From Klebsormidium nitens (Eukaryota > Streptophyta > Klebsormidiophyceae > Klebsormidiales > Klebsormidiaceae), in contig DF237529.1 in the NCBI GenBank assembly GCA_000708835.1, positions 9,708-56,852 on the forward strand: DNA of 47,145 bases, given 5' to 3'. Positions within the stretch are counted from its first letter, which is position 1. Every line of letters begins with the position of its first letter. Below are positions 11,901-24,400 of the stretch, one piece after another. The notes under the pieces were generated by a model. It searched no databases, was not told the origin of the DNA, and saw nothing but the letters and a program-made list of their open reading frames with translations. The translations under genes and the position numbers were made by a program.

Positions 11901-13968
11901 CCCGCCTTGCCTGGAAGCATACGCGCACGGACGAGAGCATAAGCGATGGAGATGAGCTTCCAGACGACCGCACTTCAGGATCTTTGTATCTGACGTACGA
12001 GCGTGAGAAGTCTTCGAGAGAATGTTGGATCGATGATCAAACGAGAAATGGTGAGAAGTTGCGGAGCAAGCAACCCTTTGAGGACAGAGTCGGACAGCAT
12101 GTCAAGGCAGAAAGCTCGCTCAATCTTTGCTTCGCTTCTTTGATCGTGCATATGATTGATTCGCAGGTTCCTGAGAAGAAAGTGACGACAGGTCATTGCA
12201 AATGTACTGGTCAGGCTTTTCTAGCTGTTTATCTTGGATTTTCGAGAGCTCTTACCAAAGTGGGCCCATCGTCGGGGCCTCCATGCCGCCGTCGATCCTG
12301 GTATGTCGTCGATCTTCAAAGGGTCTGTAATCTGCAAAATGCAGTGAAATAATTCTTAATGATTAATAATAATAGCTAATAATTCTTAATAATTCTTAAT
12401 AATTCTTAATACTAAGAATACCGTGGGAGAGATGAAAAGTGAAGAAATAGTCTTGACGAGGGATCCGAGACATGGCAAAATTAGATTAACCGGTTTCCTT
12501 TCTCGATATGGACAACGGAAATACGGACTCGAAACACCGACTGACAGTCTGATCCTTTTGTGTTCGGCATACTGTTGTTTGAGCCTTATTCCGCCTTCTT
12601 TTCAGAAACACAAGAAACGCTTGCAAATGCTTTGTCAGATGGCGAACTCCGTAAAGGGATACGCCGTTGCTCTTGAAGAAGTTTTGGCCGGTCATACAAC
12701 CAACTGAAAGCCGCTCGCGAGTCGAACGCACCCTTCGGACCAGCTTTTTCCGAGGCCTGGCCCCCGCCACGTCCGAAACGTCCAAAGCGTCCTTTGAGAA
12801 CCGTGGGACGTCCGGCTCCGGCTCGTCGTACGCCGTGATGACGTAAGCGGGGTCCAATGGGTCGGTGCCACGTGGCTGACGGAACGGCTGCTTCAGCTTC
12901 GGGTGCGCGCCCTCGATGTCGGAGAGGGTCAGGTTGTGGAAGGGCTTGTTCACATGGTCTGACAAGGGCGGGAAACAGTGTGAACGGCGCAGGTGTGAAA
13001 ACGGGAGGCTTCAAGGTGGCGGATATGAAGCGTCTGCATGCCAACTATACATAGCTCGTAAGAGTACGGGACTTTTCATTCTGGTATCTTTGCCGTCTTC
13101 ATCAACGACTTGCTGACGTAATAGCCCATGAGAAAAACCTGCGCGCACCGAGTGTGCGTAGATTCTGAAATGATGATCTGCTGCACTTTCTAAGTCAGAA
13201 TTTGAGGACCGTTGGAACTTATGACGAGCCATCGCAGCATACTGAAGGAATTGTCCAGGCGGGTTCAAGGATTGCGACGTTGGGATTGGGATTGAAAATC
13301 CTATGGAAACAGATGAAGCGGCAAACTTTTGAACGAAGAAACCCCTGCTTTAGGCGTCACTAATCAAGGCGTCATTTTTCTAAGCACTGATCAGCACTTT
13401 TGCTGCTAAACTCTCCAAAGTCGCCACGTCAATGGTTCTCAACTCGTTTCAAATATTTCAATCTCGCTGGACCCGCTCTGTCTGTCCTGGGGTCCACTCA
13501 CCTCGAATGTGCTTCTTTGGTCGACTTGCAGCTAACTCCTTTTCGTCCTCAACCTCGTATTCCCAGGGCCCCGATCCAGGACGCCACCGTCCATCTGCAT
13601 ACAACGTTTTTACGCATAAAGGCTTTGCAAGGCAGGCGATCAAGCGACTCTCAGTTGCATGCTCAGCGAAGCATATTGTCACCTGCAATCGACTGGAAGT
13701 CACAATCGTCCTCCAGCTCCATAGATTCACTCCCAGCTATCTGAAGAGGTTATCTCCCTTGCTGGTTCAGTTAAAGACGTTCTTTCACTTGTTGAGGACA
13801 ATGTTGCACTGCTGCTTGATATAGGGCCTGCTTTTCATTCATTTCTTAGGTCGGCAAAGTACTAGAGCTTATAGTGTCCTCTCATCTGTGGAAGTTTGAA
13901 GCAATATCAAATTAATCCGACCTCGTACCTTCGTCCAAATTGTCTTCTTGAGACAGAGCTGATGCCAT
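8956..13968 (-). CDS. EF-hand protein with DIxGA repeats and RPQSA-rich tail, 776 aa; probable flagellar protein
   Basis: Eight exons: 13968-13929, 13594-13502, 12958-12732, 12331-12256, 11910-11723, 11267-10982, 10678-10571 and 10268-8956. All introns are GT-AG and every phase agrees. The start ATG heads MASALSQEDNLDE. The N-terminal half repeats a short motif D-[IV]-x-G-[AS] (DIEGAHPK about 58, DVAGARPR about 107, DIPGSTAA about 129, DIPGARSP about 206, DIRGA), with a TDPLDPAY block. Then comes an EF-hand loop, DRSGSGKLTVEE, near residue 300, with Asp, Ser, Ser, Gly and Glu at the expected positions, so probably calcium-binding. A second loop, DTQLSGGFVDYK, lacks the final acidic residue and is probably degenerate. 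The last about 430 residues are disordered, rich in Ser, Ala and Arg, with several RPQSA motifs, and end in a short coiled segment. RPQSA repeats and DPLDPxY blocks recur in axonemal proteins of protists. The flagellar role is inferred, not shown. Confidence 0.82.
12351..12420. repeat. AT-rich decamer repeat in an intron of the EF-hand gene
   Basis: The decamer AATTCTTAAT occurs at 12351, 12381, 12391 and 12401, three of them directly in tandem, with related AT-rich sequence between. It sits in intron 3 just upstream of exon 4, on the intron side of the acceptor. Confidence 0.85.
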
Positions 13969-16004
13969 GGAGTGACTTTTCTTCCTGCCAAGATGGAAGA
14001 AGTGGTCAGCGCTGTCTTAGAGTGAGGGTTCACGTACACTGAACGATTTCTTTTAGATCAGGAGAAGCTGTGTACTTTTACATCAGCCCCATACATTTCC
14101 CATCGCTTTCATGCAAGCAGCAACATTCGCTCAATGTTGCCTTTCCAGTGGTGCAACAATATTATCCACAAGCTATCCACTCCTTTGACCTTCGAACTAG
14201 CATACAAGCAACAAGGTTGAAAGTGACGTGAGAATTGAAATGATTTGTTCGATTGTGGTCTGACTACTGGACAGCAGCGGGCAGCTGCCAACTCGCTAGC
14301 TGAACGAGACATGCACCTATTTGGAAAGGACAGTTTCTAAGCTGAAGTTCGAAGCTGAGAACATTGCTCTTTTCCGACCTGCAGTCTCTTCTTTCTTCTC
14401 AGTCCACTGCTGAAAACTGTGGCGCTTCTCAAAAGGCTTTCTATCAGCTCTGTCTGCCAACATTTCAAACTCACCTCTCGGCATGGTCAGAAACGGTGTC
14501 CAAATACATTGATTTGATGCCTCCGCTTCCATCATGCCCATCCGAAATGTCGACCAGAGTCCTTCTTGCTGTAGCTGTCAGACAGAGGCCTTTCGTCATT
14601 GTGACAATGACCACCTTTACAAGGGTTGGTGTTCCAAAACATGCATCAGGACCCTACACTGGTCAGTACAAAATGCTGCCGACCCTTGTTTGGTATTCTA
14701 CCACCGATGCGTTAGCGTCAAGCCCAGCTTTGTTTCGCATGCATTGACGAAGAGGAGGAACCCCTCTTTGCTACCATTAATCGTCACTGAACAGACCCTT
14801 GCAGAATGTTCGAAGAGCGAGCAACTTCACTTCGTGATTCGGGCCACGGTCCATCAAAATGCAGTTTGATTGCCTTCCACCTCGCTTAGTTGCCGGCAAG
14901 GGCCATTCATAGAGAGGACACCATCGGATGGAGAGGGGTGGAGAAGCTAAATCGATTGTCTCCTGCAGCTTTATTCAGGTAGATCTGGCCTCAAATCTCT
15001 GCTAAGGTGCATTTGTACGGTCACAGACTCACAAATACGCAGAAGGTACATAGGAGTACACAAGTAATTTCCTGAGCGGTGAGGCTACAGATTGCTCGAG
15101 GCTCGCGCGTGCACCTTGGTGGTTTTGTGGCGTTTTCGATCAAAAGGCAGGTGGATCGAACGGTCTTCAATATGCGTGCCTATTTATCAACGGTGCAGTA
15201 GCTCTATGAGAATCTGCTGAGTGTGCCCGATGAAGCACCATGTGTGCAGCTTGTTCGTTGCCACGAGAAAAGGCTGAGCCTGTGCTTCATAGCAAAAAGA
15301 CCTGTACATTTGAGCAGAATTCTCGCAGCACTGGCCGTTCTCTGATCCAGTCGTGGCTGTACAGTGTCCCGCAGGAAGGTGCAGGGGTTGCTCTGAAAAG
15401 TTTGACCCCAGGCGACCAGATCAGATGCAGGCATGTGCCTCAAAAGGAAGGCGAAATTGGATCAAAGCATGTCTATCAAGCAGGACTGAATGAGCTGAGC
15501 CAAATCAAGTGTATCCTATACCTCGTATTACAATCTTCCTTCGCATTTTGCAATTTAATGTCCTTGGGATGCAATGCAGGGCTTGAATCTAGGAAGGCAG
15601 AATGAGGTGGTACCATTCTGTGGCCGTTCTAAGTGAGTGATATATGGAAATAAGAGAGATTCTGTATCCAGCTTGACCTGAGCAGAAAGGTGCAAATTAA
15701 ACGTTGTAGCGGCGATCTCCCAAAAGAGCGCCTGAAACAGCAAGTGGCAACCATCGTGAGGGACGATTGAGCTCTGCTTGCATCTGCTTCATATCTAGAC
15801 GTCGAAGCAGTCTGACGTCAAATACAATCAGGCAGAGCTGAACAACCTCTGCCAACCAGTGGCCTAGAAGAAAGGGGGCTTTATACGCCCTTAGGGCGAG
15901 GTGCTGAGCGTCCAGATCTCTGTCACAGAAAAGCAATTTGTGGGCCAAACTTGACAGGTTCTCTCTGGACGCCCAAGCTCTGTTCAGCTCATCCTCAGAC
16001 ATAC
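13969..16004. other. Divergent spacer between EF-hand and GT14 genes
   Basis: About 2 kb separating two genes read away from each other, so it should hold both promoters. Frames of 110-127 codons on the plus strand (14364-14747, 14534-14869, 15240-15605) overlap or compete. The 14534 frame has a Cys-rich start (CCSCQTEAFRHC) but no recognised domain. No clear TATA box was found near either start codon. Confidence 0.45.
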
Positions 16005-19000
16005 ATGGCAGCTTGGCATCATCTCGACACAATGTAAGTCAGCTTCTTTTGCCTTGGTCATGCATTGGTACGGTGATCCATTTTACTGAGCTGCAGTTTT
16101 ATTGGGCCTGATGAAGGTTGGAAGGATCTTGCCTCGTTCAAAACGAGCCCGCCCCTCTGGCTTGATCATTGCATCTGTGCAAACAGGTGCAATAGAGTTG
16201 ATAAGTTGCATAGGCCTACTTAGATCCGAATCAGGTGCAGCTTCTCTGGAGACAGTACACAAACGCTGCCGGTGAAGCCATAGAGGTCAAGGTACATATC
16301 CAGCGCTCCATTTTCCATGCCTGGATTTTCGTAGAGCTTTGTATGTGTTGGCTTTCTTGAAGCAACCCAGCCTCTTCTCTCCTGCAGGGCTCTCAAAGCC
16401 TCTGCCCGCGGCCCCGCCCTCATACTCTTCACAGCGTTTGGCCTGCTCCTCACGGGGGCCGTCTTTCTGGTCTTCTCTACGGCTCTCTCCGCTGGAGTGC
16501 TCTCCCCTGCCCGCGCGCTCGCTTTCTCCCCTCACACGAACTTTCCATCGGTCTCCCTAGCTGGTTTGTTTATAACCACGCAACGTTCCAAGCTACCAGA
16601 AGCGCTCCAGGAGTCAGCCAATCAAGCAGAATTATCGCTAAGGAACGGGAGCGTAGCTGAGAGCACAGAGGCCGTCGATCTGATGCTCCCCTCAGATCCA
16701 AAGGCCAGGGTTGACATCCTTATCTCACAGTTAGATGAAGGAACTAGAGCGAAGACTGCTTTGGACCGCGGAGTTGCAGAAAGGAGTGAACGCTCCATTG
16801 CGCGGCTAAGGGGGTCCAAAGACGAATTGGTTGGAGCGCCAGCCAAAGCGTCTTCCGTAGCTGAGTTGACGGAGACCGCAAACCTGACCGATGAAGCAGT
16901 GCTAGAATCAGTGAAGAACTCCACTTTAGGGTCTGCTGGGGAGCTTAATCAAACCGATGAAATTAGCAAGAACGCGGTCAGCAATATGCTCAACGGCCCT
17001 GACGCCGACGAGCTCTTTGAAGCCTACCTAAACGCAAAGGCGCTCGCCGTTGATCAGAAGACTGAGAAGGGACCCGTTTCTAAGATAGCGTTCTTATTCT
17101 TGACTCGGGGTCCCCTGTTCCATGAGCGCCTGTGGCAGCGCTATTTCGAGGGGAACGAGAATCGGTACTCGATCTACGTCCATGCATCAAAAGATGGATT
17201 CGTGTACAACGAAACCACGTCTCAAGCGCAGGTCTTCCACGACCGGCAGATCAAGAGCATAAAGGTACGTCCTTCCTTGCTAGTGATCTGCCAGCTGTAA
17301 GCATTTGGCTACTACATGCGCTGACAATACTATATCGGTGGCAAATTGCGTCCGATTGAAAGCTACAACGGTTGTGCGTCCTTCTCGGACTAAGAATAAT
17401 GAGAAGTCGGAAGATCTCCCAGCTGAGAGACCCTGGCCGCTACTTGCGCATATAAGCAGCAGTGGACTGTAAAGTTGAAGCTTAAGCAGCTGGCCCCCCT
17501 CCCCGACACCATGATTGAAGATTTACTCTAGGTTTTGCTTTATCGATTGGGCCCCTCTATTTTTTTGCCTGTACTCGGCGTTCTGTCAGATGTGTCCGTA
17601 TTGGGTAACATCAACCGTCTACAGAAGCGGCAAAAGAACGCGCGTCTAGTACGTGACGGGAAAGAGCCCGAAGTGCTCCAAAACTGCGAAAATCTATACC
17701 AACTTTGCCGAACCCCCATTTGTTTGCTTCGGAAGATAGATCGACAATGATGACCGTCTTCTGATGACGCTGGTGTGACATCTGCAGGTTACATGGGGCG
17801 GCCTCAACATGGTGCGGGCAGAGAGGCGGTTACTGGCGCAAGCGTTGATCGATCGCAACAACGAGCGATTCGTCCTGGTTTCCGAGTCGTGAGTGTTACT
17901 GCTCAAGTTTCGATTCAAGTCCTTAACCCCTTGAGTAACGAGTACGACCGAATCGCCCACTAAAAGTGGCACAGAGGCCAAGAATATCGGCGCCTATCCT
18001 GATTGCATCGTCCTTTTCAAAAGCAAGAATGATGGAGCAGTCACAGGCACTCTGAGTTGCCTGACAGGAGAGTCGTTGCGATTGCTTTGGGTCCCGACAG
18101 GTTTTCTAGGCAGAATGTTGCTTGACTGCAACAACTTCGATAATACGAGCCAGAGGCTAGCTAAACTCCGAACGTGACCATTTTCAGGAGAGATGCCGAA
18201 ATGAAAACGGATCTCTGACCGAGCAAAGGTTTCTTTCAGGGGTTTGACGTTCAAACTCGCACGAAATGGTCTAGAACTCATTTGAAGAGCTAATTCAAGT
18301 GCTACCCTTGACACTTGTTCTCTGTTTTCCAGGTGCATCCCCATCAGAAGCTTCGACTACACGTATAAGTACCTCTTTGAGCTGGACAAGAGCTTCATTT
18401 CCAGGTGCGTCCATCGCCTCCGGCCATTGCCGCTTAGCTTTATTTTTGAATTATTGCATCATTGTTCCAAAAAAGGATATTGATCCGCTAAGGTATTACG
18501 TTGTACAGAAGAATCAGATTTGCTCAGCAAAGCTGAGTCTCTTGCGGAGTTGGGTTCGCTCGGCGAAGCTGATTGTTCTGAAATGACACGGTCTGCTTGG
18601 CTGCGCTGAATATCCTGACACGATCTTCTCTGCTTAGCCGAGCACGATTTTTGCTCAGCCGAGCAGTGTTCGGAAGTCAAGATACTGATCCGCAAAGGTG
18701 TTTCGCGATAGAACGTTTTTTGACGCGTGTCTCCCATCCACAGCTTTCATACGACGTGGCGGTATAAAAACGGGTTTGGGCCGATCGTCCAAAAGCACCA
18801 GTGGCGGAAAGGGGCGCAGGCAAGAGACTCTCCGGCCAATCATTTCTTCCTGACACGTGGCAGTATTACGTTCTTCTTAGGATCTAATCAAGTATCCAAG
18901 TACTGTGTACACACTGTTAACACAGACAGTGATGCCTGTTCCAAAGCTCCTGGAACGAGCGCATTGAGCGAGAGTAACAAGCCTCGCTTTCATGTGAGTC

Positions 19001-20890
19001 CATGCTCTGCAATCCCTTGGTCGAAGATTCTTTCCAGGAAAGACTTAACCTCCTGAGACGTCAGCCCTTTGCCTCCTTAATGCGTCAGGCTGTGAGACCA
19101 TTCCGCTTGAGACCATCCCGCTCTGAGAACACTCCGTTTTGACCTCTGCAACTCGAGATCATTACGGATGCTGCTTGGAGAAAGCTGGAATCAGACTCAC
19201 AAGCAGGGCCTCGCCTCCGAATGCTAACCCTCCAAACCCTCGCGGCGCAGTGGTTTACGCTGACGCGGCCGCACGCGCGCCTGGTGGTGGGAGATGCCGA
19301 AATGCTGAACCGTCTCCAGTCGTCGAAAGCACAGGTCAGTTGCTGACCTCATCATAGCTTCAAATCCGATTCCTTGTTCGCTACTGTGATCCAGCAAACG
19401 AATGCAGTCAGCGTGCGCTGTCGAGAAAGCGTTCTCGTAGTTCCTGATTGGTTTGAAGTTCAATAAGAAAGAAAGAGAGCGGAATGGATTGCGAACGGAA
19501 CGGATGCGCCCGACGCAGAAGCGCACCGCTGAACAACGTTGGGGAATCACAAGAACTGAAAAGCGAGAGAAGGAATGAAGGAATATCAGCATGACGTCAT
19601 TGGCTTACGCTTCGTTCTGCTTTGGCTGCAGATCGCGGACGAGCATTACATTCAAACGTTACTGCCGGTGAGTCACCTCTCCACCCGACAAGCCTCCTAC
19701 CAAGCCAAGTGCTCGTGCGCTTGAGGCTGCAACAAGCGATTGCACAAAGTGTGCCTAGAGTCTTGGCTTCGTTGTGGAAACAACGGCTGCTAGTCAATCT
19801 TCTTCCAGCAACCCCATTGTCTCCGCTTCCCAAATCAAAGCTGAGACTCTACAGAGGCCTGCATATACCGCTGTTTTGCGCAGCTAAGCAACTCATGCCG
19901 AGGAATCCTGTCTGCATCAGGGCGAATCAGATCCAAATTCTTTCCAATGCAGATGAAAGATTCCGAGGGCTTGGTGCCCCGCCCGGTTACTTACGCGGCG
20001 TGGATGAAGCGCAAGGCGAGCCACCCACACACCTTCATCCGAAACATGACCAGCCTCGCTGCCATCCGGGAGATTCAGGTGACGCTTTAACACCCTTAGC
20101 CTCTTTCTAAATGGAGATAAGGTGCAAGACAGCACTTGGCAGCTGGTTCCACACAAGCTTTCTTTTGAGAACCGTTGATACGACCGTGCTTGGCAGACTG
20201 AGGTGACAAACCTCATAGTCGTTATGGCCATGCCAAGTCACATTCGCGGAGGCGGCATTCCAAGTGCTTTCTGCGTGTATTTCTTTTTTGGATATTTCTG
20301 TATGCAAATTTCATGTCTCTTCTTAGCCTAGCCTGCCAGTGGCATATCCGTGTGCCCCAGATTTTCATGTCGTGCTGACAACAGATTTCTTAGAAGATGC
20401 CGCAAAAAATGGGGCCAACAAAATCAGCATGTAGCAAGATTGACATCTCGGTTGGCCTCGTTAGTTGGCTACGTGTTTCGTTCACCAAGCGCTTGCAGCC
20501 CTCGACCGCTTCTTGCAGAGCAATCAACGTTATCGGAGACTCAAAAGATTCACACTAATTACGGCGTGACGAAGGTCGCCTCTCAAAGCCTTTTGAGTCC
20601 TTCTCTTGGTATGATGGGGAACAATTCGACCTCGTTCCGTCTTTAGCACCGGCTGAGAGTCGTTCTTCCAACTCTCAACCCATATTTTTCCGCCGTCAAA
20701 GCAGGCCATGACTCGACCCGTGGAAGAAGACTCGTCGTACGGGAAGGGCAGGCACGTCTTCGACGAGTGCGCCGAAACGGGCACCCTCCGGCCGTGCTAC
20801 CTGTTTGCACGGAAGTTCACCAAAGACACAACCAGGGTTCTGCTGCCGTTGGCGGACGAAATGTGGGCGGGACCGGAAAGCGGATCATGA
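16005..20890 (+). CDS. GT14 / DUF266 (Core-2/I-branching type) glycosyltransferase, 528 aa
   Basis: Nine exons: 16005-16033, 16388-17264, 17788-17888, 18333-18404, 18744-18819, 19251-19334, 19632-19667, 19953-20078 and 20705-20890. Phases agree throughout; intron 5 uses a GC donor. Residues about 19-41 form one membrane anchor after a short cytosolic head, as in type II Golgi enzymes. A stem of about 200 residues, rich in Glu, Ser and Ala, follows. From about 242 the catalytic region matches plant DUF266 proteins block by block: KIAFLFLTRGP, YSIYVHA, VTWGGLNMVRAERRLL, RFVLVSESCIP, QWRKGAQWF (379-387), ADEHY (415-419), HPHTF and CYLFARKF near the end. The family is related to beta-1,6-N-acetylglucosaminyltransferases and is thought to act on cell-wall or arabinogalactan glycans in the Golgi; the actual substrate cannot be told. 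The stem is longer than I recall for land-plant members. AATAAA lies at 20904-20909. Confidence 0.93.
18470..18700. repeat. Short palindromic repeats in intron 4 of the GT14 gene
   Basis: Several small self-complementary blocks built on GCTCAGC or GCTCGGC cluster here, for example GCTCAGCAAAGCTGAG near 18519 and CTTAGCCGAGCACG near 18634, followed by GCTCAGCCGAGCAG near 18652. The flanks also repeat: TGATCCGCTAAGG near 18481 and TGATCCGCAAAGG near 18685. The block could be a small degraded foldback element or a hairpin-prone minisatellite. Confidence 0.6.
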
Positions 20891-21490
20891 GAGGCTAGGC
20901 TAGAATAAAGGCCGGTTTAACATCGATTCATTGCGCTGCATGCCGCCTAAGCTGTGCATGGTAAAGCGCGCCCAATTGAGCTCTCTTAAGATGAGTGCCT
21001 GCAGCGCACGCGTAGAATAGTGTAATATAGACTGATATAGACAGTTATTCGAAACTTATAGTGATGAATTTTTTCACCTATTCAGGTAGTACTCAGTTAG
21101 GCCGCAGATCAACGCAAGCGGAAGCTGTTGCACGTTAGTCAAAGTCTTTGGGGGCAAAACTGTCAAAATCGCTCGTCATTACATCAAGAAAACTCCGACG
21201 GTCTAGAACAATCGGCACCTGTTGGATCTAACAACGAAAGCTATCCATCATGATCAGGTAAAATTGACGAGACAACCAATCTGTGGCATGGTGTCTCATG
21301 TCAACATAGGCAGGCGCGGAAAAGCAGAGTCGAAGGCCAAACCAAGAGACTCCGTGAATCGCTCAATCACGGCCTATAAAGAGCGACTTACGCATACTGT
21401 GCTTTTCTCAGTCCTTGTTCATGTCGCAGAATGCGTAGATCCCGGCCATAACATTTTGACCCTATAGATGCATGCCAGTCTTCTGAACTT
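20891..21490. other. Convergent 3' spacer between GT14 and FAM184 genes
   Basis: Six hundred bases between two stop codons on opposite strands. It should contain both 3' untranslated regions. AATAAA at 20904-20909 is only 14 bases past the GT14 stop and may be its poly(A) signal. Nothing else recognised. Confidence 0.6.
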
Positions 21491-24400
21491 CTAGCGGTTC
21501 TCTTGGCCACTAGGCCTTCTGGAACTGGCTGTCGACTTAGGACCCCCTGTTGCGTTGCTACTTCTGGCGGATCTTCCGCCAGACCCACTGGTGTCCTTCA
21601 TGTTGGTCTTTGGTTTGAGCCAGTCCGCAACACCCTGCAAATACCCAGTCAGGACACTTCTTAGCTGCGCTTCGACGCTTGTGTTTCAAAGATACGAGTG
21701 TTGTCATACTTCTGGATATACAGATGGCCTTTGACCATTGGGGCCTTCCAAATTGAAGCAAATGAACCCTTCAGAAGCCTAAAAGGATCAACAAGGGGGC
21801 TGAATTTCACTCTGGATCCTGATGTTGAGATCCAGGCCAGAAGCTTACCAAGGCAGCTTACAGGGCTTACTTAAGTGTGAGTTTTCTGCAGCCATAAGAA
21901 GCATGATGCGATCCAAACGTGTTTGTTTCGACCTTTCAACAGAACTGTATTGTACTTTGGTTGAATTTGTGGTGCATTGACTGTATCCACGTATGGGACG
22001 GATGCCATCACTCTTGCACTCATTTCTTTCCTGATTTGCCGCATACATTCGTCAGAAAGGTGCTTTCAGCAACTCCTGACAAACTCAAATCAGGTCCCTC
22101 TTCTGCTAAAGCAGCTTTCAATCAATCCACATAAAAGCTCGTGCATGATCCGTTCTGGCGGAATTCCGCTCACCTGCTGCACGACCGGCGCGGCGCCGAA
22201 CACCTTATTGTAGTTCTCCTCCCGGTTCAGCAGCTCCAGGCGCATTTTCTTGGTCGCATCGTATAGCTTATCGTACTTTTCGTCTTTCTGCGCGCACAGG
22301 TCCTCCAGCGCGCCAATGCGCGCCACGTCCTCCGGGCGGGGCTCGCGCGCCTCAAACCGCGCCTGCGCGCGCGCACATACAATCAGCGTCATCATTCAGA
22401 AGGCTGCAAGGTACTGTTTCTCATGTACAGTCCTCTACGGAAGCTTTCGGCTTTGTAGACGAGAGGGAACCTCCTATACGTAGGAAGGTAAACGCAAGCT
22501 TTTTACTTAAGCTCGGTCGGCCCTCGAAGAGAGAAAGGAGATGTTTGTCACGCTTAGCAATTCCATGGAAGAAAATGACCGGCCTCCTAGTTGGAGACAA
22601 CAGGGAAGAGGAAGCTTTCAATGTCTCGGCGATGTTACTCCCCCACGATATCCACCTCAGCTGTCAAACGTCCCCACGCATCAATCACGAACTTTGCAAG
22701 CAACTGTTCCAAGCATCCGAAACTTTGAAAGTGACCGTAATTCTCCATCGAGCCTTCCACGCTTCGAGCCCCAGTCGCAACTCCTTCTGCTTGCGCGCGC
22801 GCGTTGCTGTGAGGAGTGAGAAACCCAAAAACTTCATCTTGAGCTCCTGAAACCTCCACATAAATTGCGAGAGTAAAAATCTCAATCTTTCCCGCATCAA
22901 GCGGCGCTTGCAGCTCCCCCTGGCCGCGCTCCATCGCAGCTTTCTCGCGCGCATTTTCTATCAGCACCGAAAACCATGGAAAGCTCGAAGTTGTAAGCCC
23001 CGGATCCTCCAAAAGATGCAAGAAAAGAAGGGCCCACCTTCCACGCGTCAAGCCGCGCTTGCAGCTCCTCCTGCCCGCGCTCCATGGCGGCTTTCGCGCC
23101 CTCGAAACCCTCTTGCAGCGCGCGCGTTTCCGCGAGGTTTTCGGTCATCAGGCGCTCGATCTCCGCGCGGTGCGCGGCCGTCAGCGCGGCCTCGGTCTGG
23201 CGCAGCTCGCGCTGGAAATCGCTTCTGAAGGGTCGGAAATATCTAGGTTAATGACAGGTTCAGGACTGGGAGAAGCGTTTGGAACGGGTCTCAGACGGGT
23301 TTAGGAAGGAGTTAATGACCATTTTCAACACCCTTCCAGGCCAAAATCCGCGTGACCCCGGCACGGTCTGGCGCAGCTCGCGCTGGAAGTCGCTCCAGGA
23401 GGGACATCAACCGGGTTTAAGAGGGGGTCCAAGACGTTTGTTAAGGCTGATATGAGTTAAGCCGGGTCTGAGACGGTTTAAAAAGAAAGGCATTATCGAA
23501 GTCAACGCATTCTGGGTTGTAAGTTTGCGTGCCACCAACGCAGTCTGGCGCCGCTCGCGCTGGAAGCCGCTCCTGAACTTCGAATTGAACTCGGCTCATT
23601 GCGGGTTTTGATGCGAGCTATACGGGTTAAGGCTGGTCTAAGACGGGTTTGATAAGGGCTTTAGTACCATTTGCATCACGTCTACGTTGGTGAGCTTGCG
23701 TCTCACCAGCGCGGTCTGCCGGTATCGCCACCGGTAATGGCCCCTGGAAGACGGATTTTATAGTTTTCAGGCAAAATTTGGTCTGAATGCCGCCGGGTTA
23801 TCGAGGCTGCGAAAGGTTGCGCCTCTCAAAATGCTGCGGCGCCGGCGGGATCTCTGATGAACGGAAAGCTTTCAACGCCATCCGATGCAATGTGGTTGGG
23901 GACAGGAGGGAAGTGGAAGTAAGAAGCAGGGTTCCTCACATTTTTTGGAAACAATTTCGTCTATTAAGTGCACGGAGTGGCCATATCCGCATCGACATGC
24001 CACTGCCCTGGATCCAGCGGTATCAGTGTAGTTTTTTATTATCTTTTTTTTTATTCTTTTTTCATGAATAAGGTACCAGCATTTCCCTTTCTATGAATAT
24101 CGACTCTGCAATACGAAGGAGTAAAGCAACAGTCTCATAGTAAAATGCTGGGCCATTGCGTACCTTGTCGTGACAAGATCGGCGTTCAGTTTCTGCATCT
24201 CCTTCTTGCCCCCAGCGAGCTCCATCTGCAGCTGCCGGTTCGCCGCTCCTACTTGCTGAATCATGTTCTCCTTCTCGTCGTGCTTCTTCTCTAGCGAGTC
24301 ATGCGCGCGCCGCATCTCAGCGAGCGCGCGCTCGTGGCCCGCCTTCAGCTGCACGGCAGAAACGATTGCTTGGATCACGTTCTGGGGGGATAAATGCTGC

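Noticed and set aside
16497-17300. Independent start of the GT14 protein at 16497
   Set aside because: That codon is GTG, and starting there would remove the membrane anchor encoded just upstream in the same frame; exon 1 at 16005 supplies an ATG in phase.
22685-23051. Long minus-strand frame in FAM184 intron 17 as an additional exon
   Set aside because: Only the part copied from exon 17 looks coding, with disruptive changes, and exon 17 joins exon 18 in phase without it.
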